Shown here in pieces: positions 1-6,901 of a stretch of 64,000 nt of DNA. The stretch comes from Senimuribacter intestinalis (GTDB lineage Bacteria; Bacillota; Clostridia; Peptostreptococcales; Anaerovoracaceae). Under the pieces are notes generated by a model. The model searched no databases and was not told the DNA's origin. It saw nothing but the letters and a program-made list of their open reading frames with translations. Every line of letters starts with the position of its first letter. The first letter of the stretch is position 1. The stretch is taken from assembly GCA_943192975.1 (NCBI GenBank), contig CALPCJ010000012.1, positions 1-64,000 on the forward strand, written 5' to 3'. The translations under genes were made by a program, and so were the position numbers.

Positions 1-177
<177 letters not shown>

Positions 178-441
178 AAATGGTATATCAAAGACTAATG
201 TCTTAAATATCTTTCTTAAGATATCCTTGTTCGGATTCTGAACGCTTTGCGCTCTTGCAATATATTCTTCTTAGAATTATTGTTCTTCTTTTAAGAAATT
301 GTCGCGAACTCTCACAAACTAGTAATCTCTTACCAATTTGCTGATTGTTCAAATTTGTTTTGACTAAATTTCTACACTATGAAGTTGTCTAGGTTCTGTC
401 TGCTCTTTCAAGCGGACTGCTGTCCTTGCGACAGCTTATTT

Positions 442-470
442 ATCTTACCACTCTTTGGCTCTTATGTCAA
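442..470 (-). promoter_or_regulatory. rRNA promoter, proximal
   Basis: Reading the minus strand: -35 TTGACA (465-470), 17-nt spacer, -10 TAAGAT (442-447). The consensus -35 and exact spacing upstream of 16S make this the likely proximal rRNA promoter. Confidence 0.65.
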
Positions 471-570
471 CCTCTTTTTTGAAGTTTTTTCGAGCTTTTT
501 TCTTCTCCTTTTCTGGGAGTTTTCTGTGGCAAGTCTGCCTGTGGGGTTCCCCCTGCAAGACAGCTTTCTT

Positions 571-599
571 AATATATCACCCTTTTCCCCTTCCGTCAA
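571..599 (-). promoter_or_regulatory. rRNA promoter, distal
   Basis: Minus strand: -35 TTGACG (594-599), 17-nt spacer, -10 TATATT (571-576). With the promoter at 442-470 it forms the tandem arrangement typical of Firmicute rRNA operons. Confidence 0.65.
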
Positions 600-785
600 G
601 TACCTTTTTCTCTTTTTTCATGTCTTTTTTGAACTTTAGACCTTCTATATGCCTGTTTCACATGTTTAATGCTGCATGCGGCAACTTTGTCGCTAGTCTT
701 CCAAAAACTTCACGCATCGCCTTTTTATGCCTCCTGGCAAGCGCAAAATGACAAGGAGCCTACCCTTCTTTGGAAAGTGTATATA

Positions 786-815
786 AAAACAGGCCTCCTC
801 GAAAGGAAGCCCGTC
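786..815 (-). terminator. rplJL operon terminator
   Basis: On the minus strand a GC-rich hairpin (GGGCTTCC / GGAGGCC arms around a TTTCG loop) is followed by GTTTTTAT. It sits 28 nt after the rplL stop and ends the ribosomal-protein transcript before the rRNA promoters. Confidence 0.8.
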
Positions 816-842
816 TAATCTTGGCTTTATTATTGATTAGAA

Positions 843-1208
843 CTATTTCAGTTCAACTTTAGCTCCAACTTCTTCCAGCTGAGCCTTGATTGCTTCTGCT
901 TCAGCCTTGTCAACGCCCTCTTTGAGGTTGGAAGGAGCACCGTCAACAACTTCTTTAGCTTCTTTCAGGCCCAGACCGGTAATTTCTCTAACAGCCTTGA
1001 TAACCTTAATCTTTTCTGCGCCTACTTCAGCCAGAACTACTGTGAATTCGGACTGTTCTTCTTCAGCAGCACCGCCTGCTACTGCGCCTGCTACTGCTAC
1101 TGGAGCTGCTGCGGATACGCCAAATTCTTCTTCGCAAGCTTTAACTAATTCGTTTAATTCTAAAACGGACATCGCTTTGATAGCTTCAATGATCTGTTCT
1201 TTATTCAT
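843..1208 (-). CDS. rplL: 50S ribosomal protein L7/L12
   Basis: 121 residues, the normal length. Forms the flexible ribosomal stalk that recruits translational GTPases; two or three dimers bind L10. The N-terminal dimerisation helices (MNKEQIIEAIKAMSVLELNEL), an Ala/Gly/Val-rich hinge near residues 35-50, and the conserved C-terminal domain (KIKVIKAVREITGLGLKEAK, then VVDGAP) are all visible. It is the last gene of the rplK-rplA-rplJ-rplL block, 67 nt after rplJ, with a purine-rich Shine-Dalgarno before the ATG. A terminator follows. Confidence 0.98.
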   Translation of the reverse strand: MNKEQIIEAIKAMSVLELNELVKACEEEFGVSAAAPVAVAGAVAGGAAEEEQSEFTVVLAEVGAEKIKVIKAVREITGLGLKEAKEVVDGAPSNLKEGVDKAEAEAIKAQLEEVGAKVELK

Positions 1209-1275
1209 TTTCTTTTCTCCTTTATTTCGATTTTAATTCACTTTAAATTCGGTGCATGAGCACCATGCGAAAGCT

Positions 1276-1770
1276 TTACGCTTCCTTTTCTTCAGCAATT
1301 GCTGCCAAAGTTCTGACAAACTTGCTAACTGGTGACTGGATGCTGCCCATAAATTTAGCAATGAGTACATCTCTGGACGGAATGTCTGCAACCTGTTCGA
1401 TACCTGCTTTATCATAGTAAGTACCTTCTACAACACCTGCTTTGAATTCCATTTTTTTGTATTCTTTGATTAACTCGTTAAGAGTTCTTGCCGGAGCAGT
1501 TGCATCTTCTGTGCTGATAGCCAGTGCGCTTGGTCCGTCAAGTACTTCTGCAAGGGGAGCATAATCAGTTCCTTCGATTGCTCTTTTGATTAAAGTGTTC
1601 TTGTAAACGGTATAATCAACGTTTGCTTCACGAAGTTTCTTTCTCATAGCATCAGCTTCTGCAACGTTGATGCCCATATAGTCAACTACGACTGCGGCCT
1701 GTGCATTTTCCAGCTTAGCTTTAATTTCGTCAATGATTACCTGTTTCTGCTGTTTAGCTTCTACTGACAT
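1276..1770 (-). CDS. rplJ: 50S ribosomal protein L10
   Basis: 164 residues. Base of the ribosomal stalk: the N-terminal domain binds 23S rRNA with L11, and the C-terminal helix carries L7/L12 dimers. The start MSVEAKQQKQVIIDEIKAKL and the conserved core motif YTVYKNTLIKRA are seen. In this family L10 (with L7/L12) represses its own translation through the leader mRNA, and the sequence just upstream (1795-1935) has that leader's appearance. rplL follows in the same direction. Confidence 0.98.
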   Translation of the reverse strand: MSVEAKQQKQVIIDEIKAKLENAQAAVVVDYMGINVAEADAMRKKLREANVDYTVYKNTLIKRAIEGTDYAPLAEVLDGPSALAISTEDATAPARTLNELIKEYKKMEFKAGVVEGTYYDKAGIEQVADIPSRDVLIAKFMGSIQSPVSKFVRTLAAIAEEKEA

Positions 1771-1794
1771 ACTTTTTATTCTCCTTTCTGGAAT

Positions 1795-1935
1795 TGCTCA
1801 AGGGCAACTCGCGAATATGGTACGCAATAAATAAAGGAAACCCTGCCTTTGTAGACAGGGTCAATATCTATATATTGTACCTCGGCGGGAAATTAAGCCT
1901 TAAAAGGCACCCGCTGTCTACGGTTAAATCTCAAA
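1795..1935 (-). promoter_or_regulatory. L10 leader (autoregulatory mRNA element)
   Basis: The 176-nt gap between rplA and rplJ contains, on the minus strand, the conserved pieces of the Firmicute L10 leader: GTAGACAGCGGGTGCC, a GGCTTAATTTCCCGCCGAGG segment, then a stable hairpin (ACCCTG / CAGGGT) before the rplJ ribosome-binding site. Known role: binding of L10-L12 to reduce rplJ-rplL expression. Called by motif appearance, not by covariance model. Confidence 0.8.
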
Positions 1936-1946
1936 TTTAGTTTTGA

Positions 1947-2642
1947 TTAGCCAATCAGTGCCGGATTGATTTTGATTCCAGGACCCATTGTAGCTGCAAC
2001 GGTAACGCTTCTCAGATACTGACCTTTTGCAGTAGCCGGTTTTGCTTTTACGATTGCTTCCAGAAGTGCTTTGAAGTTTTCTTCCAGCTTTTCCGGACCA
2101 AATGAGCTCTTTCCGATTGGAGTATGGATGATGTTCTGCTTATCCAGACGATATTCAACTTTACCAGCTTTAATCTCTGCTAATGCTTTCTCAAGATCCA
2201 TTGTTACTGTGCCTGATTTAGGGTTTGGCATTAATCCCTTAGGACCTAAAACTTTACCTAATCTACCAACAACACCCATCATGTCAGGTGTAGCAACTAC
2301 TACGTCAAAATCGAACCAGTTTTCAGTCTGAATCTTCTGAGCCAGTTCTTCTGCTCCAACGTAGTCTGCACCGGCCTTTTCAGCTTCTTCAGCCTTAGGA
2401 CCTTTTGCAAATACTAAAACTTTTACACTTTTACCAGTTCCGTTAGGCAGTACAATTGCACCTCTAACCTGCTGGTCAGCATGTCTTCCGTCTACACCAA
2501 GTTTTACGTGTACTTCTACAGTTTCGTCAAACTTAGCTCTGGAAGTTTCGCAAGCGAGTTTCATCGCTTCACTTACTTCGTGCAGCTTTGCTTTTTCAAA
2601 TTTAGCAGCTGCTTCTTTGTAACCTTTGCCTCTTTTTGGCAT
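1947..2642 (-). CDS. rplA: 50S ribosomal protein L1
   Basis: 231 residues, full length. Binds 23S rRNA at the L1 stalk, moves deacylated tRNA out of the E site and, in many bacteria, represses its own operon. N-terminus MPKRGKGYKEA and the motifs PNGTGKSVKVLVF, GRLGKVLGPKGLMPNPKSGTV and the TVAATMGPGIKIN tail are diagnostic. It lies 72 nt after rplK on the same strand. Confidence 0.98.
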   Translation of the reverse strand: MPKRGKGYKEAAAKFEKAKLHEVSEAMKLACETSRAKFDETVEVHVKLGVDGRHADQQVRGAIVLPNGTGKSVKVLVFAKGPKAEEAEKAGADYVGAEELAQKIQTENWFDFDVVVATPDMMGVVGRLGKVLGPKGLMPNPKSGTVTMDLEKALAEIKAGKVEYRLDKQNIIHTPIGKSSFGPEKLEENFKALLEAIVKAKPATAKGQYLRSVTVAATMGPGIKINPALIG

Positions 2643-2714
2643 GTTTCTTACCTCCTTGTGGTACTAACAACCTCTGCTTGTCTTTTCTTGTGCAAGCCTC
2701 GGTCTCCCATCTCA

Positions 2715-3140
2715 TTAGCCTTCAACAACGATTCCCATGCTTCTTGCAGTTCCCTTGATCATGTCTGTTGCTGCTTCAAGAGTTGCTGCGTTCAGGTCTG
2801 GCATCTTTGTCTTTGCGATTTCTTCTACCTGTGCATAAGTCAGTGTAGCAACTTTTTTCTTGTTAGGTTCTCCGGATGCTGCATCTAATCCTGCTGCTTT
2901 CTTCAGTAAAACTGCTGCCGGCGGTGTCTTCGTCACAAAAGTGAAAGATCTGTCCGCATATACAGTAATCACTACAGGAATAATCATTCCCGGCTGATCC
3001 TGTGTTCTGGCATTGAACTGTTTACAGAAGTCCATGATGTTCACGCCCTTCTGACCCAGTGCAGGTCCTACCGGAGGTGCTGGAGTAGCATTGCCGGCCG
3101 CAATCTGAAGTTTAATATAACCTTCAACTTTTTTAGCCAT
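2715..3140 (-). CDS. rplK: 50S ribosomal protein L11
   Basis: 141 residues. Forms the GTPase-associated centre with 23S rRNA and L10 and is needed for RelA-type stringent signalling. The motif GNATPAPPVGPALGQKGVNIMDF near the N-terminus (proline-rich hinge) and the C-terminal GTARSMGI are conserved. It starts 28 nt after nusG ends, so the two are co-transcribed, as is usual in Firmicutes. Confidence 0.98.
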   Translation of the reverse strand: MAKKVEGYIKLQIAAGNATPAPPVGPALGQKGVNIMDFCKQFNARTQDQPGMIIPVVITVYADRSFTFVTKTPPAAVLLKKAAGLDAASGEPNKKKVATLTYAQVEEIAKTKMPDLNAATLEAATDMIKGTARSMGIVVEG

Positions 3141-3168
3141 CTTTCTTCTCCTTTCTCTATAGTCTGCG

Positions 3169-3744
3169 CTATAGTTTGTCTACCTGTCCAAACTCAAGTT
3201 CAACAGGGGTATCTCTACCGAACATTGAAACTTTGACAGTCAGTACCTGTTTCTCTTTGTTGATTTCCATCACTTCACCCATGAAGCTTTCGAAAGGTCC
3301 ATTGATGACACGTACTGTATCTCCAATTTCAACGTCCAGATCGATGTAAACTTTTTCTATTCCCATTCTGGCGACTTCTTCGTCAGTCAATGGAATAGGG
3401 TCGGAGCCATGACCTACGAACCCGGTAACACCCTGCGTATTTCTCACAAGATACCAGGATTCATTGGTAACAATCATCTTTATAATTACATAACCCGGAA
3501 ACATCTTCCTGGTTTTAATTTTTCTCTGGCCGTCTTTGATTTCGACTCTGTCTTCTGTCGGCACGATGATGTCTAAAATTAAATCCTGCATACCGCGGTT
3601 TTCAACCATCTTCTCGATATTCACTTTTACTTTGTTTTCATGACCCGAATAGGTATGCACCACATACCACTTGGCCTGGCCATCGCCTCTAATACCTTCT
3701 CCCATCAAAGGAGAAGCTACATTGTTGTTTTCAATATCAGACAT
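3169..3744 (-). CDS. nusG: Transcription termination/antitermination factor NusG
   Basis: 191 residues. Binds RNA polymerase next to the clamp and modulates pausing and Rho action, also linking transcription to translation. The NGN domain starts at AKWYVVHTYSGHENKV after a short non-conserved N-terminal tail, and the C-terminal KOW domain has GDTVRVINGPFESFMGEV. RFVG-type signature present as GVTGFVGHGSDPIPL. Encoded between secE and rplK in the canonical order. Confidence 0.98.
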   Translation of the reverse strand: MSDIENNNVASPLMGEGIRGDGQAKWYVVHTYSGHENKVKVNIEKMVENRGMQDLILDIIVPTEDRVEIKDGQRKIKTRKMFPGYVIIKMIVTNESWYLVRNTQGVTGFVGHGSDPIPLTDEEVARMGIEKVYIDLDVEIGDTVRVINGPFESFMGEVMEINKEKQVLTVKVSMFGRDTPVELEFGQVDKL

Positions 3745-3767
3745 ATTACGTACCTTCTTCTCTTAAA

Positions 3768-4007
3768 TTAGTTTAGGGTGATACCTAAAACCGCTCTCAG
3801 AGCAGCCAATACACCTGTATCAATTAACCAGAATCCCAGTGCGAAAACGGCACATGTAGCAATTACCACACCTGTAAAGGTGCCCAGTTCCTTTCTGGTA
3901 GGCCATACGACTTTGCCCATCTCCAGCTTAATACCTTTGAAATAATCCTTGGCGCCGGTCTTCTTGGCTTTGTCTGCTGCCTTCTTAACTTGGTCTTTGT
4001 TTGCCAT
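3768..4007 (-). CDS. secE: Protein translocase subunit SecE
   Basis: 79 residues, the short Gram-positive form. Essential clamp subunit of the SecYEG channel. A basic N-terminal segment (MANKDQVKKAADKAKK) is followed by the amphipathic motif KLEMGKVVWPTRKEL and one membrane helix (about residues 45-70). Position between rpmG and nusG is diagnostic. Confidence 0.95.
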   Translation of the reverse strand: MANKDQVKKAADKAKKTGAKDYFKGIKLEMGKVVWPTRKELGTFTGVVIATCAVFALGFWLIDTGVLAALRAVLGITLN

Positions 4008-4019
4008 GATGAATTCTCC

Positions 4020-4169
4020 TTATTTAGTCTCCTTGTGAAGAGTCTCTTTTTTGCAGAATTTGCAATACTTCTTTAACTCGATACGATCAGGATCGTTCTT
4101 CTTGTTTTTCATGGTATTGTAGTTTCTCTGCTTGCACTCAGTGCATGCTAATGTAACTTTAACTCTCAT
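4020..4169 (-). CDS. rpmG: 50S ribosomal protein L33
   Basis: 49 residues. MRVKVTLACTECKQRNY starts the small zinc-ribbon protein; two Cys pairs (CTEC at 9-12 and CKFC at 36-39) identify the zinc-binding (C+) form of L33. It is the first gene of the rpmG-secE-nusG transcript and the last chromosomal gene before the prophage; its promoter at 4250-4278 abuts the prophage edge. Confidence 0.95.
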   Translation of the reverse strand: MRVKVTLACTECKQRNYNTMKNKKNDPDRIELKKYCKFCKKETLHKETK

Positions 4170-4249
4170 GTCGATTGTCCTCCGTTTAACTCAAAATTCA
4201 GAGCCAGGGGAACCAGCTCTGTTACGAATAATCATAAAGTTGCTTATTA

Positions 4250-4278
4250 AGTGTATCAAAGCGCACTGTCAATGTCAA
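4250..4278 (-). promoter_or_regulatory. Promoter of rpmG-secE-nusG operon
   Basis: Minus strand: -35 TTGACA (4273-4278), 17-nt spacer, -10 TACACT (4250-4255). A second TTGACA overlaps at 4267-4272 with a weaker -10. The -35 is only 4 nt from the repeat at the prophage edge (4283), so upstream AT-rich DNA of this promoter is supplied by that repeat. Confidence 0.6.
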
Positions 4279-4282
4279 TGTT

Positions 4283-4304
4283 TTTTTGAATTTCTTTCAA
4301 AAAT
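4283..4304. repeat. Left prophage-edge direct repeat (attL-like)
   Basis: 22-bp sequence ending in AATTTCTTTCAAAAAT; differs from 40053-40074 at one position (G4288 versus C). It contains an 8-bp inverted repeat, TTTTTGAA and TTCAAAAA, separated by 5 nt. Confidence 0.6.
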
Positions 4305-4320
4305 TGTGAGGAGTAGTATT

Positions 4321-4362
4321 AAGTTGCAAGGTTCAAATGATCCTTCGCAACTTATTTTTTTT
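4321..4362 (+). terminator. Terminator upstream of the first prophage gene
   Basis: AAGTTGCAAGG pairs with CCTTCGCAACTT (one bulged base) around a 10-nt loop, followed by A and eight T. It points into the prophage and lies 20 nt before the first start codon. It may insulate the early operon from host transcription or act as a leader attenuator; which one is inference. Confidence 0.6.
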
Positions 4363-4381
4363 ACCACGGAGGACCCTAAAA

Positions 4382-4654
4382 ATGAAGAAAATGACTATTA
4401 GAAAAATGCTTGAAAGAATCGTCGTCGCAACTAACAAACGCAGAGCGAAGAATATAGTTCTGGTCAGCACCGACGGCGAAATCGTGGAAGCGGAATTCGC
4501 TGTGGACCTGATCCGAACACTGACAGACTGGAATATCCTGTGGGAAGTAACCGTCATTTCTGAAAAGTTTTACGAAGACCGTTTCGTCGTAATCTTCGAC
4601 CCAAACATTAAACAGGTCAACGGCGATCCTGACAAGGGCGATACGTGGTTATAA
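4382..4654 (+). CDS. Hypothetical phage protein
   Basis: 90 residues from the ATG at 4382, which is preceded by GGAGG; an in-frame ATG further upstream (4337) lies inside the terminator hairpin and is not used. Basic N-terminus (MKKMTIRKMLERIVVATNKR), then an alternating beta/helix pattern (NIVLVSTDGEIVEAEFAVDL). First gene of the early operon. I do not recognise a family. Confidence 0.6.
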   Translation: MKKMTIRKMLERIVVATNKRRAKNIVLVSTDGEIVEAEFAVDLIRTLTDWNILWEVTVISEKFYEDRFVVIFDPNIKQVNGDPDKGDTWL

Positions 4655-4682
4655 GGCCGCAAGCAGAAAGGAGCGTGAGAAC

Positions 4683-4943
4683 GTGGCAGTTTATAAGTCT
4701 ATCACCTTCGACAACAGAAAGAAAATCGCGGCCCTGTACGCGAAAGGAATGTCCATTTCCGACATTTCTGACGAAGTGGGCGTCGCCCTTCGAACACTGT
4801 ATGTCGAACTGAAACGCGGCGCGACTGGAAAACTGGATCAGAACCAGCGACCGGCCTATGATCCGGTACTGGCACAAAGAACCTATCAGGAAAACATTCG
4901 TCGTCGCGGCAGTGGTCCGAAAAGAAAGGAGGTCAAGAAATGA
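4683..4943 (+). CDS. Stand-alone IS30-type helix-turn-helix protein
   Basis: 86 residues from a GTG start with AAAGGAG upstream. Residues 7-45 form a helix-turn-helix (KKIAALYAKGMSISDISDEV then GVALRTLYVELKRG) that resembles residues 7-45 of the IS30 transposase encoded at 38978-40018, where the matching part is GVHLKTIYNEIKRG. The following AYDPVLAQRTYQENIRRRG also parallels YSPEMAEAAYREHLAAKG there. No catalytic domain follows. It could be a regulator that binds the same sites as the transposase; that role is inference. Confidence 0.65.
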   Translation: MAVYKSITFDNRKKIAALYAKGMSISDISDEVGVALRTLYVELKRGATGKLDQNQRPAYDPVLAQRTYQENIRRRGSGPKRKEVKK

Positions 4944-5251
4944 CACCGGACAGAGCAACCAGGCGGAAACGACGCCGAATCCGTCTGGCGATCAGAAGGA
5001 CGTCAGCCCTGGCGGCGGCTATTGCCTTCTTCTTTGCCTGGGGAACGATCGGCGCCATAGAAACCGACGCGGTGTCCCTGGTAGAAGGAACGGTCAGAAC
5101 CTTCGGCCTTCTGTTCATTGGAACCGGCTTCGCCTTTGTAGGCGGCGCCTTCCGAAATCCTACGGAAAGGAGGTCAAAACATGAAGTACACCGCGACACT
5201 GACGGCCGTCCAGGTCGGACAAGCCGTCAAAAGTCTTCTTCTGCTTGGTGA
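4940..5251 (+). CDS. Small membrane protein
   Basis: 103 residues, overlapping the previous stop by 4 nt (ATGA) with a strong AAGGAGG. A very basic N-terminus (about residues 1-21, many Arg) is followed by two hydrophobic segments (about 23-41 and 52-72), suggesting two membrane passes. The last 24 codons overlap the next gene in another frame, so the C-terminal tail is probably unconstrained. No family recognised. Confidence 0.5.
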   Translation: MTPDRATRRKRRRIRLAIRRTSALAAAIAFFFAWGTIGAIETDAVSLVEGTVRTFGLLFIGTGFAFVGGAFRNPTERRSKHEVHRDTDGRPGRTSRQKSSSAW

Positions 5252-5375
5252 ACGCAAGATCACCATTGAAGAAACAGAAAAAGACCGTTTCGTCGTCACC
5301 ACAACAACCGAAACGGCCCTTTCAAAAAAGTCTACGAACAGTATATCACGAAAAGGAGTGAAAAACAATGGCTAA
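5181..5375 (+). CDS. Hypothetical small phage protein
   Basis: 64 residues; start chosen from AAAGGAGG 8 nt upstream. Helix-strand pattern (MKYTATLTAVQVGQAVKSLL, then KITIEETEKDRFVVTTTT), ending in a basic, disordered-looking tail. It overlaps genes on both sides, typical of compact phage early operons. Function unknown. Confidence 0.55.
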   Translation: MKYTATLTAVQVGQAVKSLLLLGERKITIEETEKDRFVVTTTTETALSKKSTNSISRKGVKNNG

Positions 5376-5574
5376 ACTGAATTTTTATGACACCGACGCC
5401 GTGAAGGCATTCGTCCTGGATATTTTAATCGAAAACGCTGAACTGAAAAGCGACCTTGACTATGAAAAGAAGTGTGCGAACGACTGGTTCGACCGCTACA
5501 AGAAAGCCGATCAGCAAGTGAAAGACCTTGAAGCGAAGGTCGCAACCCTGGAAGGAGGTTCCGAAAATGAATAA
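5368..5574 (+). CDS. Hypothetical coiled-coil phage protein
   Basis: 68 residues, mostly predicted helix, with heptad-like stretches in the second half (DRYKKADQQVKDLEAKVATL). Acidic overall. Overlaps the previous stop by 8 nt and the following start by 8 nt, so translation is likely coupled. No family recognised. Confidence 0.55.
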   Translation: MAKLNFYDTDAVKAFVLDILIENAELKSDLDYEKKCANDWFDRYKKADQQVKDLEAKVATLEGGSENE

Positions 5575-6061
5575 CACCCTGTACGAAATCACTGACAAGT
5601 ATTTGAAGGTCCTTGACAACCTGGAAATCGACGAAGAAACCGGCGAAATCCTGAACGCCGAAGAACTGGACGAACTGTCCGGAGCCTTCGAAGAAAAAAG
5701 CGAAGCTGTCGCTTGCTACATCAAGAATTCCGAAGTCTTTATCGGCGACCTGAAAGCCGAAGAAGCCAACCTGGCAAAGCGCCGCAAGCAGACCGAAAAG
5801 CGAATCGACTATTTGAAGAATGTCCTGACCGCGTGTCTGGACGCCGCCGGCCGTGACAAGGTCGAAACCACAAAGGTTCGCGTTTCCTTCCGAAAGTCTG
5901 TGGCCGTAAGCATTGACGACGAAAAGGCCCTTCCGGCTGACTTCGTTGTTGAAACCGTTACAACGAAACCGGACAAGACCGCGATCAAGAAGGCGATCCA
6001 GTCCGGCCAGGAAGTGTCCGGCGCTTCCCTTGTGGAGAACCGAAACCTTCAAATCAAATAA
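5567..6061 (+). CDS. Gp157-like protein
   Basis: 164 residues from the ATG at 5567 (GGAGG at 5553-5557). The layout fits the siphovirus Gp157 family: N-terminal helix, a central coiled coil (about 65-100, with EANLAKRRKQTEKRIDYLKN), then a beta-rich end with FRKSVAVSIDDEKALPADFV and a final PDKTAIKKAIQSGQEVSGA. The family is associated with phage recombination gene clusters and reported to influence phage resistance; its biochemical role is not settled. It lies directly before the annealing protein gene. Confidence 0.8.
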   Translation: MNNTLYEITDKYLKVLDNLEIDEETGEILNAEELDELSGAFEEKSEAVACYIKNSEVFIGDLKAEEANLAKRRKQTEKRIDYLKNVLTACLDAAGRDKVETTKVRVSFRKSVAVSIDDEKALPADFVVETVTTKPDKTAIKKAIQSGQEVSGASLVENRNLQIK

Positions 6062-6073
6062 GGAGGAACCGCA

Positions 6074-6901
6074 ATGAAAGAACTTTCGATTCCCCTTCTT
6101 ACCGAACAAGACATTGACTGTCGCGTTCAGTCGGTCAGCAAAGCAAAGACCGGCCGCGTCGGCGCCGTCCTTCTGCTTTACAAGGACGCGCGCGTCGATA
6201 TGCGAATCCTGGACCAGGTCTTCGGGCCTGGCAACTGGCAGAGAACCCACGAAGTAATCAACGGAAACCTGTTCTGTAATATCGACATCTGGGACGACGA
6301 AAAAAAGACCTGGGTCAGAAAACAGGACGTCGGAACAGAGAGCAACACCGAAAAGGAAAAAGGCCAGGCGTCCGACAGCTTCAAACGTGCTGGCTTCAAC
6401 GTCGGGATCGGCCGCGAACTTTATACAGGCCCTTTCATTTATGTCGAACTGGCTGACGGTGAATTCTATCCCGAACGCCAGGGTCAGAAGGAAGTCTTCA
6501 AGTGCTACGCCAGTACGAAGTTCAAGGTATCGAAGATCGCCTATAACGAACGCCGCGAAATCTGTGACCTGGTAATCGTCGACCGGAACAATAAAGTCCG
6601 CTTCAATATGAACGGACACGCACCGGCGCCACAAGCCACACAGAGCGCCACGAACGGGCAGAACGCCCAGGGTGGACAATCTACCAACCAACAGCAAAGA
6701 ACCGCACCACAACCGCAAAACAGCGCCCAGACAGGCGGCGCCGCGTGTCCCGTGTGCGGCGGCCCTATCAGCGAAGCTGAACGCCGCTATTCCATGAACA
6801 AATTCGGCCGTGAAATGTGCCGCGCCTGTCAAAAAAAACGCGTGAAAGGTGGTGTCATAAATGCCCAGCCGCATTTTGAAAGAATCAATATGTACGTCTG
6901 A
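6074..6901 (+). CDS. Rad52/22-type single-strand annealing protein with zinc finger
   Basis: 275 residues. Residues 1-165 match the phage Rad52/22 double-strand-break repair family: TGRVGAVLLLYKDARVDMRIL, FGPGNWQRTHEVINGNLFCN, then WVRKQDVGTESNTEKEKGQA and SDSFKRAGFNVGIGRELY. A Gln/Asn/Ala-rich linker (about 178-225) leads to a C-terminal Cys4 zinc finger (CPVCGG ... CRACQKK). Likely anneals complementary single strands during phage recombination and replication with the SSB encoded at 12166. The end overlaps the next gene by 41 nt in another frame. Confidence 0.88.
   Translation: MKELSIPLLTEQDIDCRVQSVSKAKTGRVGAVLLLYKDARVDMRILDQVFGPGNWQRTHEVINGNLFCNIDIWDDEKKTWVRKQDVGTESNTEKEKGQASDSFKRAGFNVGIGRELYTGPFIYVELADGEFYPERQGQKEVFKCYASTKFKVSKIAYNERREICDLVIVDRNNKVRFNMNGHAPAPQATQSATNGQNAQGGQSTNQQQRTAPQPQNSAQTGGAACPVCGGPISEAERRYSMNKFGREMCRACQKKRVKGGVINAQPHFERINMYV

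Larger units (their letters stand above)
178..785 (-). promoter_or_regulatory. rRNA operon leader and promoter region
   Basis: This 600-base stretch between the rplL terminator and the 16S gene has no convincing gene on either strand; the short T-rich reading frames look non-coding. On the minus strand it holds two sigma-A-type promoters (listed separately) followed by a long leader of about 260 nt before mature 16S, as expected for an rRNA operon with precursor-processing stems. Confidence 0.7.

Noticed and set aside
4337..4381. Upstream ATG (4337) as the start of the first prophage gene.
   Set aside because: It lies inside the terminator hairpin and T-run; ATG 4382 has GGAGG at proper spacing.
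5372..6874. A 500-codon open frame on the minus strand opposite the early operon.
   Set aside because: It is a shadow of the Gp157-like and annealing-protein genes: those have strong ribosome-binding sites and recognisable families, and the antisense frame has neither. Phage codon bias creates long antisense frames.
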